DNA of 64,000 bases from Stomoxys calcitrans (taxonomy: Eukaryota; Arthropoda; Insecta; Diptera; Muscidae): positions 18,663,437-18,727,436 of the forward strand of contig NC_081555.1 of the NCBI RefSeq assembly GCF_963082655.1, given 5' to 3'. The notes under the pieces were generated by a model that saw nothing but the letters and a program-made list of their open reading frames with translations, did not search any database and was not told where the DNA came from. The translations under genes were made by a program, and so were the position numbers. Positions 20,941-31,737 of the stretch are shown one piece after another. Each line of letters starts with the position of its first letter. Within the stretch, counting starts at the first letter, position 1.

Positions 20941-22490
20941 AAGATCATATGGAACTTTTTTCGTAGCATGGTATTTCACTTAAAGCTCTTAAATTGTGGA
21001 AAATAAATATTCAAATGATAATTTTGTTCCATATAAAGTAAAAGAAGGCGCAGCGGAGCGGGCCCGGCTCAGCTGTTTTGTAATAAAAATCAAATCTGAA
21101 CACAATATTTGTTAAATATAATTTTCCTATGAATACAAAACTTTTACAAGAATTTCCCATGACCATGACAGAAACAAAAATTTTGAAATAAAAATATAAA
21201 TTTCTCTAAATTTTTCTAAAAATCCATTTTAAAACACTTATCTAACAAAATTCAAATTTTTACAATTTTTTTTAAGAAAATTAAAAATTTCAATATTTTT
21301 TTAATTTTTTCTTTATTTTCTCAAAATTATGTCATGCCATGATTTCAAAACCAAATCAATTCGTATCATATTCTACTCAATCATAGCACGAGCCATTCTA
21401 GTCAATTCAATTAAACTCACACTTCTAAGACCAAGATCGATGGCTTGCGTCACAGTTTTTTGTCTTGTTGGCAAATAAATGCTTTATTTAATTGATGATA
21501 ACATCGCATAGCTTAAAAAAAGGTAACTAAATATGCTTAATAACGAAATATTTAACACTTAAGCGTATGCTTAAGAGTTTTATTTTTGCTTTTTGATTTA
21601 AAGTGGTAGATAAATTATAAAAATTCCAAACATTTAACCAAAGTGGGTGTTTAAAACAAATAAGTACATTGGCCAGGCCCACTGTGCAAATTTAAGTTAT
21701 CAAGATAAAATCAAAGCAATTTGCATATAATCATAAATAAATGGCTACAAATATTAGGGGATTTTTCAAAGCTTCAAGCTTGAGTGAAGTAAAAAATGTC
21801 CAAACAAATTTCTCACAAAAACTTTGAGTCAATGAAGTATTTGTTGTGAATCATTGTTTTAGTCAAACCGAAATGGCTGCATAAAATCCCCTTCTTTGCT
21901 TGGTTTTTGCCATTTAGCAAGAATTTACAGTAAATTCATCAAAAGTCTTTGATTTTAGTATTTACCCTAGTCGTGACATGTTTGAGTGGTACATTTCGTA
22001 ATGCATGTTGAAGGCATCTCAAAACCACCATCATGGTTTTGGGGGTAATTCTATAATTTTATGGCTTACTTTGTATGAGCAAGGATGTCATTCAAAAATT
22101 TGTTTCAACTGACGCATATCAGCACATCAATCAAGGAAAATTGGAAAATTGTATTTGACATTGGATAGTTTTCGTATTATCTAAAATCACCTCATCTAAG
22201 TGAATTGAGGTTTCATAAAACCACAAGCATGAAAATTGGACAATAGGGAAGGCTTACTAGGATTTCAGTGGTTTTCTTTTCGAATGAAAAGTAATTTAAT
22301 ATAATTTTATTGGTATTAGATAAGGAAGAGAAAAATTGATAGATTCTACAATAGAATTAGTTTTTGTGGAAAAATGTTGGTAAAAATATATTATATACCA
22401 TATGAAAACATATGGGGGAGTACATAAATAATTTAACATAAAAATGGCTAGACATGATAAAATAAGAACAAAAAAAAAAAATAAAAAAAA
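20941..22490. other. AT-rich unique DNA, no gene seen
   Basis: Simple AT-rich sequence with no recognised repeat or coding signal. A (A)n tract at 22470-22493 precedes the next repeat. Confidence 0.5.
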
Positions 22491-22494
22491 AAGT

Positions 22495-23420
22495 TAAAAG
22501 CGACCTCTAGAGGCCTAAGAAGTCAAGACCCCAGATCGGTTTATATGGCAACTATATCAGGTTATGAACCGATTTGAATCATACTTAACACAGTTGTTGG
22601 AAATCATTAAAAAACTTCAGCCAAATCGGATGAGAATTGCGCCCTCTAGTGGCTCAAGAAGTCAAGTTTCAAGATTGGTTTATATGGCAGCTGTATTAGA
22701 TTATGGACCAATTTGAACCATACTTAGCACAGTTGTTGGAAGTCATAACCAAAATACTTAAGGCAAAATTTCAGCCTAATCGGATAACAATTGCGCCCTC
22801 TAGAGGCCAAATAAGTCAAGATCCCAGAGCGGTTTATATGGCAACTATATCAGGTTGTGGACCGTTTTGAACCATATTGAGCGCAATTATTGAAAATCAG
22901 AACAGAACTCTTCATGCAAAATTTCAGCTAAATCTGATGATAATTGCGCCCTCTAGTGGCTGAAGAAGTTAAGATCCAAGATCGGTTTATATGGCAGCTA
23001 TATCAGTTTATGAACCGATTTCAACCAAACCTAGTACGGTTGTTGGAAGCCGTAACAAAACACCTTATGCTGAATTTCAGCCAAATCGGATAGGAATTGC
23101 GCCCTCTAGTGGCGCAATAAGTCAAGATCCAAGATCGGTTTATATGGCAGCTATATCAAAACAGAACCTATATGGCCCATTTACTCCATCGAAAGCTAGT
23201 GTGCTGTCGATAGACGGACGGACATACGGACAGACAGACGGTCGGACATACGGACGGACAGACGGACGGACATGGCTTAAAATATCATGACGATCGACTT
23301 AAAATATTATGACGATCAAGAATATATATACTTTATGGGGTCTTAGACGAATATTTCGGTGTGTTACAAAAGGAATGACGAACTTAGTATACGCCCATCC
23401 TATGGTGGAGGGTACAAAAA
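22495..23420 (+). mobile_element. GGCCGAA-family repeat, internal 153-bp modules plus tail
   Basis: GGTTTATATGGCA boxes lie at 22538, 22677, 22831, 22984 and 23137 (last steps 154, 153, 153). Then come a GGAC/CAGA microsatellite (CGGACAGACAGACGGTCGG), AAGAATATATATACTTTATG, and the terminal CCATCCTATGGTGGAGGGTA. The head is absent, so it is 5'-truncated. Confidence 0.8.
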
Positions 23421-24593
23421 AAAATTAAAATAAACATTTGTAATGGTATGGGGCTAGCATGCCATAGTATGGTCGCATGTCTTACACACACTATGGCTAC
23501 ATCAGATTATAGACCAATTCGGGCCTTACATGGTTTGCATGTTGGCGACCATGGTAGTTGTCATTGTGTAATATTTTTATCAAATCGGATAATACCATAA
23601 CTGTCAAGGTCGGCCGGACCGAATCTGGGATACCCGCCACCATAGATTCGGCTAAAAATTTTGTCATATTAACTCAGTTTCTATTTGTATTATTGTGTAA
23701 CAATCAAATCGGGAATAAGTTCAGGCTTCTAGGGTCTCAAGAAATCATATCGGGCTATCGGAATGTAAGGGGGCCTATATCACCATTTAGATCTATTCAG
23801 ATAGAACTTGGCACGGATGTAGAACTTGGTACGGATGCAGATAAACATTGAGTCTTCTAGAAGCTCAAGAAGTAAAATTCGGGTATTGGTTTATATGGGC
23901 GCTATATAAGTACAAAGCCCGATTCTTATCATATTTGACACGGATCTTGAAAGTCAGTACAGAAAAAAGTCTTTTTGCCATATTTAAGCCAATTCAGGTT
24001 AGAATTGAGGCTTTTAGGGGATTAAGAAGTCAAAAACCGGGAATCGGTTTATATGGGGGCTATATCACTTTACAGACCGATTCGTATCACTTATAGGCAG
24101 ACAAGGAATAATGAATAAGAATTGCTAAGAAGTGTTATTAAAGCTACATCAGATTATGAACCGATTCGGGCCCTACTTGGGTTGGATGTTAGAGATCATG
24201 GTAGATGTCATTGTGCAATATTTCAATCAAGTCACATAAGAATTGCTCTATAGGGGCTCAAGAAGTAAAATCGGGATATCAATTCATATGAGAGCAATAA
24301 CAGGTTATAGATTGATTCACACCATTTTTGGTACATACCTTGAAGGTCGTAGAAGAAGTCGTTGTACAAAAATTCAGCCATATCAGATGAGAATTACGTC
24401 CTTTAGTGGCTAAAGAAGTTTAATCGGAAGATCTGTTTGTAAAGGAGCTATATCAGGTTTTAGACCGATTCAGGTCATACTTGATACGTATGTTGAAGGT
24501 CATAAGAGAAGTCATTGAGCGAAATTTCAATAAATACACCCTCTTGAGGCTAAAAAAGAAGAATAATCGGGAGATCAGTTCATAGGGGAGCTA

Positions 24594-24827
24594 TTGGGTT
24601 GCCCAAAAAGTAATTGCGGATTATTCATAAAGTCGGCGTTGACAAATTTTTTCACAGCTTGTGACTCTGTAATTGCATTCTTTCTTCTGTCAGTTATCAG
24701 CTGTTACTTTTAGCTTGCTTTAGAAAAAAGTGTAAAAAAAGTATATTTGATTAAAGTTCATTCTAAGTTTTATTAAAAATGCATTTACTTTCTTTTAAAA
24801 AATCCGCAATTACTTTTTGGGCAACCA
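24594..24827 (+). mobile_element. Mariner-derived MITE, copy b
   Basis: Left TIR TTGGGTTGCCCAAAAAGTAA. The right TIR ends GGGCAACC followed by ATA, with its last bases trimmed. The interior is the same as copy a. Inserted in a GGCCGAA-family module. Confidence 0.9.
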
Positions 24828-25130
24828 TATAACAGGTTATAAACTGATTCACATCATTTTTGGCATATATTTTGAATGTCGTGGAAAAAGTCGTTGTGCG
24901 AAATTTCAACCAATTTGGGAAAACATAACGCCCTCTAGAGGGCGGTTTAAGTAGCAGCTATATTAGGATGTGCAACGATTTGGACCGTTCTTGTGGACCA
25001 ACGTGAACCACTCTTGGCACAGTGTTTGAAAGTCAAAGCAAAATATCTCCCGCAAAATTGCAGCCAAATTGGGTTAGAAATGCGCCCTCTAGAGACTCAA
25101 GAAGTCAAAAAACGGTTTATATGGCTGCTA

Positions 25131-25367
25131 TTGGGTTGCCCAAAAAGTAATTGCGGATTTTTCATATAGTCGGCGTTGACAAATTTTTTCACAGCTTGTG
25201 ACTCTGTAATTGCATTCTTTCTTCTGTCAGCTATCAGCTGTTACTTTAAGCTTGCTTTAGAAAAAAAGTGTAACAAAAGTATATTTGATTAAAGTTCATT
25301 CTAAGTTTTATTAAAAATGCATTCGCTTTATTTTAAAAAATCCGCAATTACTTTTTGGGCAACCCAA
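25131..25367 (+). mobile_element. Mariner-derived MITE, copy c
   Basis: Both TIRs are intact, with TA on each side. About 237 bp. Inserted at GCTA|TATCAGG of a GGCCGAA-family module, so removing the element restores the GCTATATCAGG box. Confidence 0.95.
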
Positions 25368-26035
25368 TATATCAGGTTATGAACCTATTTGAACCGTTCT
25401 TGGCATAATTATTGGGAAATCAAAATAAAATAACCCATGGCAAATTTCAGTCAAATGGGATGAGAATTGCGCCCTCTAGAGGCTCAAGAAATCAAGACCC
25501 GACCTCGGTTTATATGGCAGCTGCAACAGGTTATGGACCGATTTGGACCATTCTTATCACAGTTGTTGGGTGTCAAGGCAAAACATTTCACGCGAAATTT
25601 CAGCCAAATCGGATAAGGATTGCCCCCTCTAGAGGCTCGAGAAGACAAGATCGGTTTATATGGCAGCTATATCAGGTTATGGACTGAATTGGACCGTTCT
25701 TGGCATAATTATTGTAAATCAAAATAAAATACCCCATGGAATCCCTCTAGAAGCTGAAGAAATCAAGACCCGAGATGGGATTATATGGCAGCAGTATTAG
25801 GTTATAGACCGATTTGGACCATTCATGACATTCTTGCTTTCCACAGACGGACAGACGATTCAGCTATGTCCATAGCTGAATCGACTTAGAAAGGCAGGTC
25901 GGCAATAAATAATTAGCGATTGTATCGATATATATTTCAAAAATATCGAAAATTGCGAATATCATTCGTTTGCCAGCACTGTGACACCGTCTTCTTGTGA
26001 GGAAAATCTGTTTCATTTATAGAAAGCCCAAAATA

Positions 26036-26983
26036 TTGAGTTGCCCAAAAAGTAATTGCGGATTTTTGGGTCGGCCAAATGAAGTTGATGATGACCAAAT
26101 CAAAGCATTAACCGAATTGGATCGTCATGTAACTGAGCGTGAGATAGGAGAGAAGTTAAATATACCAAAATCAACCGTTCATTATTACATAAAAAGTCTT
26201 GGACTGGTGAAAAGCTTGATATTTGGGTACCACATGTATTGAAAGACATTCATTTAACAAACCGAATCAACGCTTGTGATATGCACCTTAAACGCAATGA
26301 ATTCGATCCGTTTTTAAAACGAATCATAACAGGAGATGAAAAATGGATTGTTTACAACAACATTAGTCGAAAACGATAATGGTCCAAGTATGGTGAACCA
26401 GCTCAAACCACTTCAAAGGCTGATATCCAACAAAAGAAGGTTATGCTGTCTGTTTGGTGGGATTGGAAGGGTGTGGTATATTTTGAGCTGCTTCCAAGGA
26501 ACCAAACGATTAATTCGCATGTTTACTGTCAACAATTGGACAAATTGAATACAGCCATCAAGGAGAAGCGACCAGAATTGGTCAATCGTAAAGGTGTCAT
26601 ATTCCACCAATACAACGCTAGACCGCACACATCTATGGTCACTCGCCAAAAACTGAGTGAGCTTGGCTGGGAACTTTTGATGCATCCACCATATAGCCCT
26701 GACCTTGCACCATCAGACTACCATTTATTTCGATCTTTGCAGAACTCCTTAAATGGTAAAACTTTCGGCAATGATGAGGCTATAAAATGGCACTTGGTTC
26801 AGTTTTTTGCAGATAAAGGCCAGAAGTTCTATGAGCGTGGAATACTAAATTTGCCAGGAGGATGGCAAAAGGTTATCGAACAAAATGGCAATTATATATT
26901 TGATTAAAGTTCATTCTAAGTTTTATTAAAAATGCATTTACTTTCTTTTAAAAAAATACGCAATTACTTTTTGGGCAACCCAA
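26036..26983 (+). pseudogene. Deleted mariner (cecropia-like), broken transposase
   Basis: TIRs (TTGAGTTGCCCAAAAAGTAA and the complement ending CCCAA at 26983) are flanked by TA. Right after the left TIR the reading frame starts at GRPNEVDDDQI, so the 5' leader and roughly the first 60 residues are deleted. A helix-turn-helix-like segment remains (REIGEKLNIPKSTVHYYI). A one-base loss near 26211 shifts the frame before LDIWVPHVL. A stop replaces one codon in SRKR*WSKYGE. The first catalytic Asp is present (TGDEKW, 26335-26337). The second site reads HQYNARPH, with Tyr where Asp is expected. The third Asp is present in SPDLAPSDYHLF, 34 residues later as in DD34D. The frame ends YIFD-stop. The 3' end is shared with the MITE copies. 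The TIR resembles that of cecropia-type mariners, from memory. Dead three times over. Confidence 0.9.
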
Positions 26984-27589
26984 TACTTGGGTGTTTTGCT
27001 GGACAGGATGTATAACTTAGATACACTTGCTGTGCCCTATGATCATTCTTCAATGGCTTGCGAAAGCTACCAACGCAAAGCTTTGTTTTTTTGTGCCTTT
27101 CAAGGGTTAAATCAATTTATGTCCCACAGTAGCCCCACAATTTTATCACACACAATATCCAACAGCAGTAATTGGATAATAATATTATGATGGCCAATAT
27201 AAAACGTATGTGGCATGTCTACTTATTGCATTTTTGGTTTGTTTTTTGTGCATTATATAAAGATAGAATTATTTTATCATATTACAAATATTTTCCTATC
27301 AGCATGTTACCTATTCTGACAAACTGTCTCCTTGATTTAAAACCGCAAAGCAGCAGTAGAAAATATTAATTAACTAAACGTAGTAGCTTATACTAATAAC
27401 AAATCAAATAGATTATAGCAGATGATAGAACGTAATTTCAAAAAAAAAAAAAGTATTTCTAAGTTTATTTATGATATTAACGGTTAGATGTCCGTCCATC
27501 AACAATCAGCATCTACTTGGCATTGCGCAGTGATTATAAACAAAAGTAAAAGAAAAACAACCTAAATGGCAAGAAGCAAAACATATTAA
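26984..27589. other. Unique DNA, no gene seen
   Basis: Ordinary mixed sequence with a poly-A run at about 27437-27451; short open frames only. Confidence 0.5.
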
Positions 27590-27809
27590 ACTCAGATTTA
27601 GAATTTCAGATTCGATTTTGATATAGCTCCCAAATAAAGTGACATTATGTGTCCATCTTGGGTGTTTCGTCTGCCCCTCTGTGCATTCGTCTGAGGAATT
27701 CACAACAGCGGTCGAACGAATAAAGATGTTCGGGTGAAAATTCGTATCGATGCTCCTTATTGGCGTAGGTCGTTGAGAATAGTGAATGGCCCATATCGAT
27801 TTAGATTTC
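27590..27809 (-). mobile_element. Older GGCCGAA-family fragment (left part)
   Basis: Contains GATATAGCTCCC, a degraded GTCTGCC microsatellite, CGGTCGAACG and GGCGTAGGTCGTTG. The text continues at 29746 (GATATAGCTCCCATATAAGC) after the nested SINE, so the fragment is split. TAGATTTC (27802-27809) repeats at 29738-29745 and is the SINE target duplication. Confidence 0.65.
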
Positions 27810-28048
27810 AATATGCAAATTTGCCAATTTTGCCCATGAACATTCCACTAAGGAACAGGGACAAACTTCTCACACATCAATGAATGCAGTCCGATTCAAG
27901 TTTAAGCTCAATGATAAGGGTCCTTCTTTTTATAGCCGAGTCCGAACGCCGTGCTGCAGTGCGACACCTCTGTGGAGAGAAGTTTTACATGGCATAGTAC
28001 CCCACAAATGTTGCCAGCATTAGGAGGGAAAACCACCGCTGAAAATTT
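27810..28048 (-). mobile_element. tRNA-headed SINE, copy 4, 3' part (head at 29671-29737)
   Basis: Minus-strand SINE body from the 3' end (AATATGCAAATTTGCC, CCACTAAGGAAC) to CCACCGCTGAAAATTTTT. The remaining tRNA-like head lies at 29671-29737 (TCTGATGGTCTCGCC to GGCCTCC), with B box complement TTTCGAGCCC and A-box region CTCTGCGCCACG. The two parts were one element of about 306 bp, split when a GGCCGAA-family element inserted into its T tract. TAGATTTC flanks the reunited SINE. Confidence 0.85.
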
Positions 28049-29670
28049 TTATACCCTCCACTATAGGATGGGGGTATACTAATTTCGTCATTCTGTTTGT
28101 AACTACTCGAAATATTCGTCTGTGACCCCATAAAGCATATATATTCTTGATCGTCGTGACATTTTATGTCATGATCTAGTCAAGTCCGTCCGTCTGTCCG
28201 TCCGTCTGTCTGTCGAAAGCACGCTAACTTCCGAAGGAGTAAAGCTAGCCGCTTGAAATTTTTTACAAATACTTCTTATTAGTGTAGGTCGGTTGGTATT
28301 GTAAATGGGCCATATCGGTCCATGTTTTGATATAAAGGGTGATTTTTTTGAGGTTAGGATTTTCATGCATTAGTATTTGACAGATCACGTGGGATTTCAG
28401 ACATGGTGTCAAAGAGAAAGATGCTCAGTATGCTTTGACATTTCATCATGAATAGACTTACTAACGAGCAACGCTTGCAAATCATTGAATTTTATTACCA
28501 AAATCAGTGTTCGGTTCGAAATGTGTTCATTCACCGTAACGTTGCGTCCAACAGCATCTTTGAAAAAATACGGTCCAATGATTCCACCAGCGTACAAACC
28601 ACACCAAACAGTGCATTTTTCGGGATGCATGGGCAGTTCTTGAACGGCTTCTGGTTGCTCTTCACTCCAAATGCGGCAATTTTGCTTATTTACGTAGCCA
28701 TTCAACCAGAAATGAGCCTCATCGCTGAACGGTGAATGAACACATTTCGAACCGAACACTGATTTTGGTAATAAAATTCAATGATTTGCAAGCGTTGCTC
28801 GTTAGTAAGTCTATTCATGATGAAATGTCAAAGCATACTGAGCATCTTTCTCTTTGACACCATGTCTGAAATCCCACGTGATCTGTCAAATACTAATGCA
28901 TGAAAATCCTAACCTCAAAAAAATCACCCTTTAGCTGCCATATAAACCGATCTTGGGTCTTGACTTCTTGAGCCTCTAGAGTGCGCAATTCTTATCCGAT
29001 TTGAATGAATTTTGGCACGACGTGTTTTATTATGATATCCAACAACTGTGCCAAGTATGGTTCAAATCGGTCTATAGCCTGATATAGCTGCCATATAAAC
29101 CGATCTTGGGTGTTGACTTCTTGAGCCTCTAGAGTGCGCAATTCTTATCCGATTGGAATGAAATTTTACAAAACGTGTTTTGTTATGATATCCAAGAACT
29201 GCGCCAAGTATGGTTCGAATCGGTTCATAACCTGATATAGCTGCCATATAAACCGATCTGGGATCTTGACTTCTTGAGCTTCTAGAGGTCGCAAATATTA
29301 TCCGATTTGCCTGAAATTTTGTACTACGGATCCTCTCATGACCATCAACATATGTGTTTATTATGATCTGAATCGGTCTTTAGCCCGATACAGCTCCCAT
29401 ATAAATCGATCTCTCTATTTTACTTCTTGAGCCCCCAAAGGGCGCAAATCTTATTCGAATTGGCTGACATTTTACACAGGTCTCCAACATGCAATTTAAT
29501 TGTGGTCCAAACCGGACCATATCTTGATATCGCTCTAATAGGAGAGAAAATGTTTTCTTATATCCTGTTTTGCCTAAGAAAAGATGCCGGGAAAAGAACT
29601 CGACAAATGCGATCCATGGTGGAGGGTATATAAGATTCGGCCCGGCCGAACTTAGCACGCTTTTACTTGC
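28049..29670 (-). mobile_element. Complete GGCCGAA-family (Helentron/DINE-1-like) element, boundaries fixed by insertion in a SINE
   Basis: The reference copy. Its ends are defined because the interrupted SINE is known from other copies. Left edge ATACCCTCCACTATAGGAT; right edge GATCCATGGTGGAGGGTATA then TTCGGCCCGGCCGAAC, GCACGCTTTTACTTGC. The two ends carry subterminal inverted repeats (TATACCCTCCACCAT-type), and the head has a TTCGGCC-G-GGCCGAA palindrome (in other copies). A GTCY microsatellite sits near one end (28185-28215) and diverged 153-bp-type modules in the middle. It is about 1.0 kb without the 597-bp element at 28335-28931 nested in it. Subterminal inverted repeats, GTCY microsatellite, internal tandem modules and insertion in a T run are the traits I associate with DINE-1/Helentron nonautonomous elements. 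No Rep/helicase is present, so the class is inference. Confidence 0.7.
28335..28931. mobile_element. Long-TIR DNA transposon deletion derivative (203-bp TIRs)
   Basis: Left arm 28335-28537 and right arm 28729-28931 are inverted copies of 203 bp (outer end AAGGGTGATTTTTTTGAGG), flanked by TA. The arms include a start MNRLTNEQRLQIIEFYYQNQ. Between the arms the minus strand encodes FSDEAHFWLNGYVNKQN, then WSEEQPEA, then TVWCGLYAGGIIGPYFF. This is the region of the first catalytic Asp (SDEAHF) of a Tc1/mariner-superfamily transposase. The rest of the gene is deleted, so it is nonautonomous. Because both arms carry the 5' part of the gene, the second arm arose by an inverted duplication of the 5' end. 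It sits in the GATATA|GCTGCC box of the host repeat. Confidence 0.85.
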
Positions 29671-29737
29671 TTTCTGATGGTCTCGCCTGGTTTCGAGCCC
29701 AGGCGGACATGCTAACCTCTGCGCCACGATGGCCTCC
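29671..29737 (-). mobile_element. tRNA-like head of SINE copy 4
   Basis: The head half of the split SINE described at 27810-28048. Part of the segment between A and B boxes is missing, so the boxes are closer than in copy 3b. Confidence 0.85.
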
Positions 29738-29745
29738 TAGATTTC

Positions 29746-30106
29746 GATATAGCTCCCATATAAGCAGGTCCTAGGATTTGACTGCTTTAGCTTCTAGAAG
29801 CTTTAATTTTTTTTTCATCACATATTTCTTAACTTAGCGAGGAGTGTTCATAATTGCCAGAGTGATATTTTCTAACCTCGTACAGAGTATGCACTAGGAA
29901 TTTTAACCCCGACAGACAGCGAGTTAGGGCATAGCTTTTGCCAAGCTTACAAATGTCTACCAATGGCATGTCGTCTATGTCAAATCCAAAGGTTGTCAGG
30001 AAGTTCTTTTCAGTAATCCATAGAAAATCCTTGATTCTGGTGATGTGGTTGCATCAGCTCTATTTTCTACCCTTTGAGAGATATAATCAACATTTTATTT
30101 TTTGCA
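29746..30106. other. Rest of the older repeat fragment, then unique DNA
   Basis: The first ~60 bases (GATATAGCTCCCATATAAGC, TTTGACTGC) complete the fragment at 27590. The remainder is unrecognised, without an open frame of note. Confidence 0.5.
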
Positions 30107-31312
30107 TTTTTATACCCACCACTATAGGATGGAGGTATATTAGACTAGTTATTCCGTTTGTAACACCTCGAAATATTCGTCTAAGACCCCATTGATCGTC
30201 TCGACTATAGCCATAATCGTCCGTCCATCTATCTGACGAAATCACGATAGCGGTCGAAAGCGTAAAGCTAGGCGCTTGAAATTTTGAGCAAATGCTTAAT
30301 ATTGATGTAGGTCGTTGGGGATTGCAAAGATTAAGATATATTGGGTTGCCCAAAAAGTAATTGCGGATTTTTCATATAGTCGGCGTTGACAAATTTTTTC
30401 ACAGCTTGTGACTCTGTAATTGCATTCTTTCTTCTGTCAGCTATCAGCTGTTACTTTTAGCTTGCTTTAGAAAAAAAGTGTAAAAAAGTATATTTGATTA
30501 AAGTTCATTCTAAGTTTTATTAAAAATGCATTTACTTTCTTTTAAAAAATCCGCAATTACTTTTTGGGCAACCCAATAGCTCCCATATAAACTGATCTCC
30601 CGATTTGACTTCTTGAGTCCTTACAAGCCGCAATTTTTGTCCGATTTGTCTGAAATTTTGTAGATGGGATTCTGTTATGACTTTCAATAGCTGTGCCAAG
30701 TATGGTCCGAATCGGTCTATAACCTGATATAGCTCCCATATAAACCGATCTCCCGATTTGACTTCTTGAGCCTTTACAAGCCGCAATTTTTGTCCGATTT
30801 GGCTGAAATTTTGCACGTGGTGTTCTGTTATGATTTCCAACAACTGTGGCAAATACGGTTCGAATCGGTCTATAACCTGATATAGCTCCCATATAAACCG
30901 ATCTCCCGATTTGACTTCTTGAGAACCTGGAAGCCGCAATTTTTGTCCGATTTGTCTGAAATTTTGTAGATAGGATTCTGATATAACTTTCAATAACTGT
31001 GCCAAGTACGGTCCAAATCAATCTTTAACCTGATATAGCTCTGAATCGGTCTATAACCTGATATAGCTCCCATATAAACCGATCTCCCAATTTGACATGT
31101 TTAACCCCTGCTATCCGCATTTTTTATCTGATTTGGCTGAAATTTTGCACGTGGTGTTCTGTTATGACTTCCATCAACTGTGCCAAATACGGTCTAAAAA
31201 AACCATAGCATTATGCCCTTCAACTAAGCTTTTTTTGTATAAAATTTTAGCAGAATCCATGGTGGTGGGTTCCCAAAATTCGGCCCGGCCGAACTTAGCA
31301 CACTTATACTTG
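30107..31312 (-). mobile_element. GGCCGAA-family element, complete, with nested MITE
   Basis: Left edge TATACCCACCACTATAGGATGG, a short GTCCGTCCATC microsatellite at 30218, then modules of the TCCCATATAAACCGATCTCC type. It ends with CCATGGTGGTGGGTTCCC, TTCGGCCCGGCCGAAC and CACTTATACTTG. A MITE (30341-30576) interrupts it. Three internal modules (30590-31020) are very similar to each other. Confidence 0.8.
30341..30576 (+). mobile_element. Mariner-derived MITE, copy f
   Basis: Intact TIRs with TA on both sides (GATATA|TTGGG ... CCCAA|TAGC). Excising it rejoins AAGATATAGCTCCC, a normal module box. Confidence 0.95.
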
Positions 31313-31737
31313 TTATTTCATAAATTATTTATAAATATTAATATTTTAATTATTTTATTTATTTATTTATTTATTTATTTTTTTTTAATTTTTATTTAAG
31401 TAACCCCTTGCTTATTGACTAGTTCCGGATTAAGTTTGGAAAATAACACTATAAAAAATAAGGGCGGAACAAATAACGCCATGCTGCCATAAAACTACAA
31501 TCATCCATATGCATATAAAATATGTCTGTGTGTGGGTATGTATGTTTGGTAAATAAAGTCCATATATATGGACTTTTGTGCACTTCGTAACAACCTTCAG
31601 AGTCTGCCAAACTTACGCAGTGACGTCAAAAGCCATTCAATTTCACACATTTAGCTCCCTCATTAAATTTATTTATACAATCAGTAAAGGCAGAAGCTTC
31701 AATTGCGGCTGCACAATGGGATGAAATTGAACAAGCA
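31313..31737. other. AT-rich DNA with an (ATTT)n run
   Basis: An (ATTT) tetranucleotide run lies at about 31345-31385. The remainder is unrecognised. No gene seen. Confidence 0.5.

Larger units (their letters stand above)
23580..25910 (+). mobile_element. GGCCGAA-family repeat, diverged subfamily, with two nested MITEs
   Basis: Head GTCGGCCGGACCGAATCTGG and CCACCATAGATTCGG, then many modules (TCAAGAAGTAAAATCGG, GGTTTATATGGGCGC) to about 25850, closing with a CAGACGGACAGACG microsatellite. MITEs at 24594-24827 and 25131-25367 interrupt it at TA within CTATATCAGG-type boxes. Module order is irregular and divergence is high, suggesting an old copy. Confidence 0.7.
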
